Shown one piece after another: positions 5,354 to 7,213 of a DNA stretch of 7,213 nt (positions are counted from its first letter, which is position 1; each line of letters starts with the position of its first letter). Where the stretch lies: positions 1 through 7,213 of the forward strand of contig CANRFK010000071.1 of the NCBI GenBank assembly GCA_947629875.1, written 5' to 3'. A program made the position numbers and the translations under genes. The notes beneath the pieces were generated by a model. That model searched no databases. It was not told the DNA's origin and saw nothing but the letters and a program-made list of their open reading frames with translations. The DNA comes from an uncultured Clostridia bacterium. GTDB lineage: Bacteria; Bacillota; Clostridia; Christensenellales; Borkfalkiaceae.

Positions 5354-7213
5354 TCATTCCTCCTCTTGAAGCCGCACGACGGCGTTGTACAATGCGGAGC
5401 GGGTGAGCTCCGTTCTGACCCCGCGGAAGATGCGGAGCCTGCCGTTCTCGCGCGCGACGAGCCCGAGCTCTTCGAACACGGCGAGCGCGAACATGGTCTG
5501 TCTCTCTTCGAGCCCTGATTTTATTGCCGAACGGGCGAGTTCCGCATACGTATCCCCCTCGAGGGAGACATTGCGGATCGCAGAAAAGATATTTAGAAGC
5601 GCCGCGCGGGAGGTATCCAGCCCGAGAAGCGCACGGTAGCCGCACACCTCTCTTGCGGCGAGGACGCGCGCCTTGCCCGCGATGACCTCCTCCGCGGGGG
5701 GCGCATCGAGGTAGACGACCTCGCGGAAGCCCGAGAGATCGCACCCCGTCTCGGGCGCGTACAATAAAATATTTGCGGCGCTCTCCGACGAGGGGCGGAA
5801 CACATCGATGGGAAGTCCCTTTGCGGCGGGGTATTTTTCCAGAGTGGCGCGGTCGTGAAAGACGGCGCAGAGCCCGTAGGCGCACGCGGCGACCCGCTCC
5901 TGCACGAAGGCGTTGAGCGCCTCCGCGGCGACCCGCTCCGCTTTCAGGGGACGGTTGCCCGCCGCGAGGAGCAAGTTCTCGAACGCCTCTTCTTCTCCCC
6001 CCTCTTCACCCTCGGCGAGCGCGGCGCGGACGTACCCTTTGAGATATTCCTTGCCCTTGAAACGGGAGAGGTTGAGCTCGAACACGAGCTGTTTTTTGAC
6101 GTCGCTCTTCAAAAGTTTGAGATCGCTTGCGCCGTTGAAATACATGAACGGAATGCCGTCCGCCGCAAACGAGACGTGCGGCGAGAGCGGACGCAGGAGG
6201 GAGGCTTCGAGCGCGCCCTCCTCCACCGCAAAGAGCGGACGCCTGTTGCCCACCCCGAAGGGTTCGAGCATATCGAGCTCGCGCGCGACCTTCTCAAAAT
6301 CGCCCTTGAGGTCGCAGACGGGAAGGGACGGGGTGAAGTCCTCCCGCGCGTAGCGGGAGCCGATGTATGCGTTGAGGGCGGACTTGAACGCCTCGAACTT
6401 GTCGGCGCGCACGTTGATGCCCGCCGCCTGTGAGTGGCCGCCGAATTCTTCGATGTATTCGGAGCAGTTTTTGAGCGCCTCGTAGATATTGACGTTCTCG
6501 ATGGAGCGCGCGCTGCCCTTTAACATGTCGCCGTGGCGCACGAAGAGCAGGGCGGGGCGGGCGTATTCCTCGGCGACGCGCGCCGCCACGATGCCCACAA
6601 AGCCCGCGTTCCACTTTTCCGCCGCAAGCATGACGACGCTATCGAACGCGCCCTCCTCGCGGAGGAGGGATTGCGCCTGCGCGTGCAGTTCATCGCAGCA
6701 GCGCTGACGCTCGGTGTTATAGAGGTTGAGTTTTTCGGCGAGGACGGAGATCTCCTCCTCGTTCTCCATGGTGAACATTTTGAGGGCGGTGCGGGCATCC
6801 CCCATTCTGCCCGCCGCGTTGATGCGCGGGGCGACGGTGAATGCGAGCGTCTGCGCGCTCACTTCCCGCTCCCCCATCAGGGCGGAAAATGCAAGACGGG
6901 GTGAGGTTTCGATGCGTTTCAAGCCCTCGGCGACGATATCGCGGTTCTCGCCTAAAAGTGGCACGCTGTCCGCCACCGTGGAGAGTGCGGCGAAGTCCAG
7001 AAGATCGTACGCCGCCTCGCCGAGCAACGCACAGGCGAGCTTGAACGCCACGCCCGCGCCGCAGAGATTATCGTAGGGATAGTCGTCCTTGAACTTGGGG
7101 TTGACTGTGATGCAGTCGGGGAGGCGTTCGGGGAGCTCGTGGTGGTCGGTGACGATGACGTACGCGCCCTGCTCCTTGATGTACTCCACTTCCTCCGCGT
7201 TGGAGATGCCGCA
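5354..7213 (-). CDS. recJ: Single-stranded-DNA-specific exonuclease RecJ (N-terminus outside window)
   Basis: An open frame enters from the right edge (first visible residues CGISNAEEVEYI) and ends at 5354, leaving 619 residues. The beginning, including the DxDG-type first metal motif, is outside. Visible family marks, counted from the edge, are TDHHE (22-26), the DHH motif; STVADSVPLLGENR (78-91); PRINAAGRMGDARTA (129-143); KWNAGFVGIVAARV (200-213); GSARS (233-237); and FGGHSQAAG (257-265) of the DHHA1 domain. An OB-fold region follows, starting near LEPFGVGNRRPLF, then a long C-terminal extension of the kind found in Clostridia RecJ. The enzyme degrades single-stranded DNA 5' to 3' with divalent metal ions and serves recombination (RecF-type gap repair) and mismatch or base-excision repair. 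It is the upstream partner of rel in an apparent operon, and its last codons (GAGGAGGAA) also supply the AGGAGG near the rel start. Confidence 0.95.
   Translation of the reverse strand, partial: CGISNAEEVEYIKEQGAYVIVTDHHELPERLPDCITVNPKFKDDYPYDNLCGAGVAFKLACALLGEAAYDLLDFAALSTVADSVPLLGENRDIVAEGLKRIETSPRLAFSALMGEREVSAQTLAFTVAPRINAAGRMGDARTALKMFTMENEEEISVLAEKLNLYNTERQRCCDELHAQAQSLLREEGAFDSVVMLAAEKWNAGFVGIVAARVAEEYARPALLFVRHGDMLKGSARSIENVNIYEALKNCSEYIEEFGGHSQAAGINVRADKFEAFKSALNAYIGSRYAREDFTPSLPVCDLKGDFEKVARELDMLEPFGVGNRRPLFAVEEGALEASLLRPLSPHVSFAADGIPFMYFNGASDLKLLKSDVKKQLVFELNLSRFKGKEYLKGYVRAALAEGEEGGEEEAFENLLLAAGNRPLKAERVAAEALNAFVQERVAACAYGLCAVFHDRATLEKYPAAKGLPIDVFRPSSESAANILLYAPETGCDLSGFREVVYLDAPPAEEVIAGKARVLAAREVCGYRALLGLDTSRAALLNIFSAIRNVSLEGDTYAELARSAIKSGLEERQTMFALAVFEELGLVARENGRLRIFRGVRTELTRSALYNAVVRLQEEE

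Noticed and set aside
4117..5406. 429-codon plus-strand open frame opposite rel, rich in Asp/Glu/Leu
   Set aside because: It mirrors the reverse reading of the Rel gene, which has all its motifs intact. No RBS or family signature supports it.
6580..6625. WNAG in RecJ where E. coli-type RecJ proteins have a WH.G motif
   Set aside because: I recall Asn at this place in other Firmicutes RecJ proteins, and all surrounding motifs are intact, so it is not convincing as a loss of activity.
1..7213. CRISPR array, tRNA, rRNA, insertion sequence or prophage genes
   Set aside because: I saw no regularly spaced direct repeats, no tRNA-like cloverleaf, no rRNA sequence, and no transposase or integrase motifs on either strand.

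Overview
The window looks like a chromosomal piece of an anaerobic Clostridia-type Firmicute, probably a gut or other host-associated lineage. Three things point there: the operon content (recJ, bifunctional rel, a glyoxalase II-like hydrolase and hemZ in a row, a Clostridia arrangement), strong AGGAG-type ribosome binding sites, and a lipoprotein with the CxCG modules common in Clostridia surface proteins. By eye the DNA is fairly GC-rich (roughly 55-60%). The exact genus cannot be fixed from sequence reading alone. All recognisable genes lie on the minus strand, so transcription runs from the right end to the left end.

Reading in the direction of transcription, 7213-5354 is the 3' part of recJ (single-strand DNA exonuclease), entering from outside the window. 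Seven bases later, 5346-3217 encodes a full-length bifunctional (p)ppGpp synthetase/hydrolase of the Rel family. After an 80-base gap holding an imperfect inverted repeat, 3136-2549 encodes a metallo-beta-lactamase-fold hydrolase of the glyoxalase II-like group. Its end overlaps the start of hemZ (2555-1182), a radical SAM enzyme of the HemN/HemW superfamily. The unit closes at a strong intrinsic terminator (1160-1090). The cluster joins DNA repair, the stringent response and small housekeeping enzymes. The apt and dtd genes that usually sit beside rel in Bacillus and Clostridia are absent here.

The 476 bases between hemZ and the last gene (706-1181) are not empty. They hold the hemZ terminator, an A/T-rich palindrome, a second perfect 15-bp hairpin, and a very good promoter (extended -10 TGGTATAAT). 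The promoter is followed at once by a leader that can fold into a long, nearly perfect hairpin, then by a second intrinsic terminator just upstream of the ribosome binding site of the next gene. This arrangement (promoter, structured RNA, terminator, RBS, ORF) fits a transcription-attenuating leader or a roughly 140-nt small RNA. I do not recognise it as a known riboswitch class, and it is the most interesting item here.

The leader precedes 705-1, the 5' part of a secreted lipoprotein. It has a clear lipobox, a low-complexity Thr/Ser/Gly linker, three CxCG/CxxCG modules and a cadherin-like beta-sandwich domain, and it runs off the left edge.
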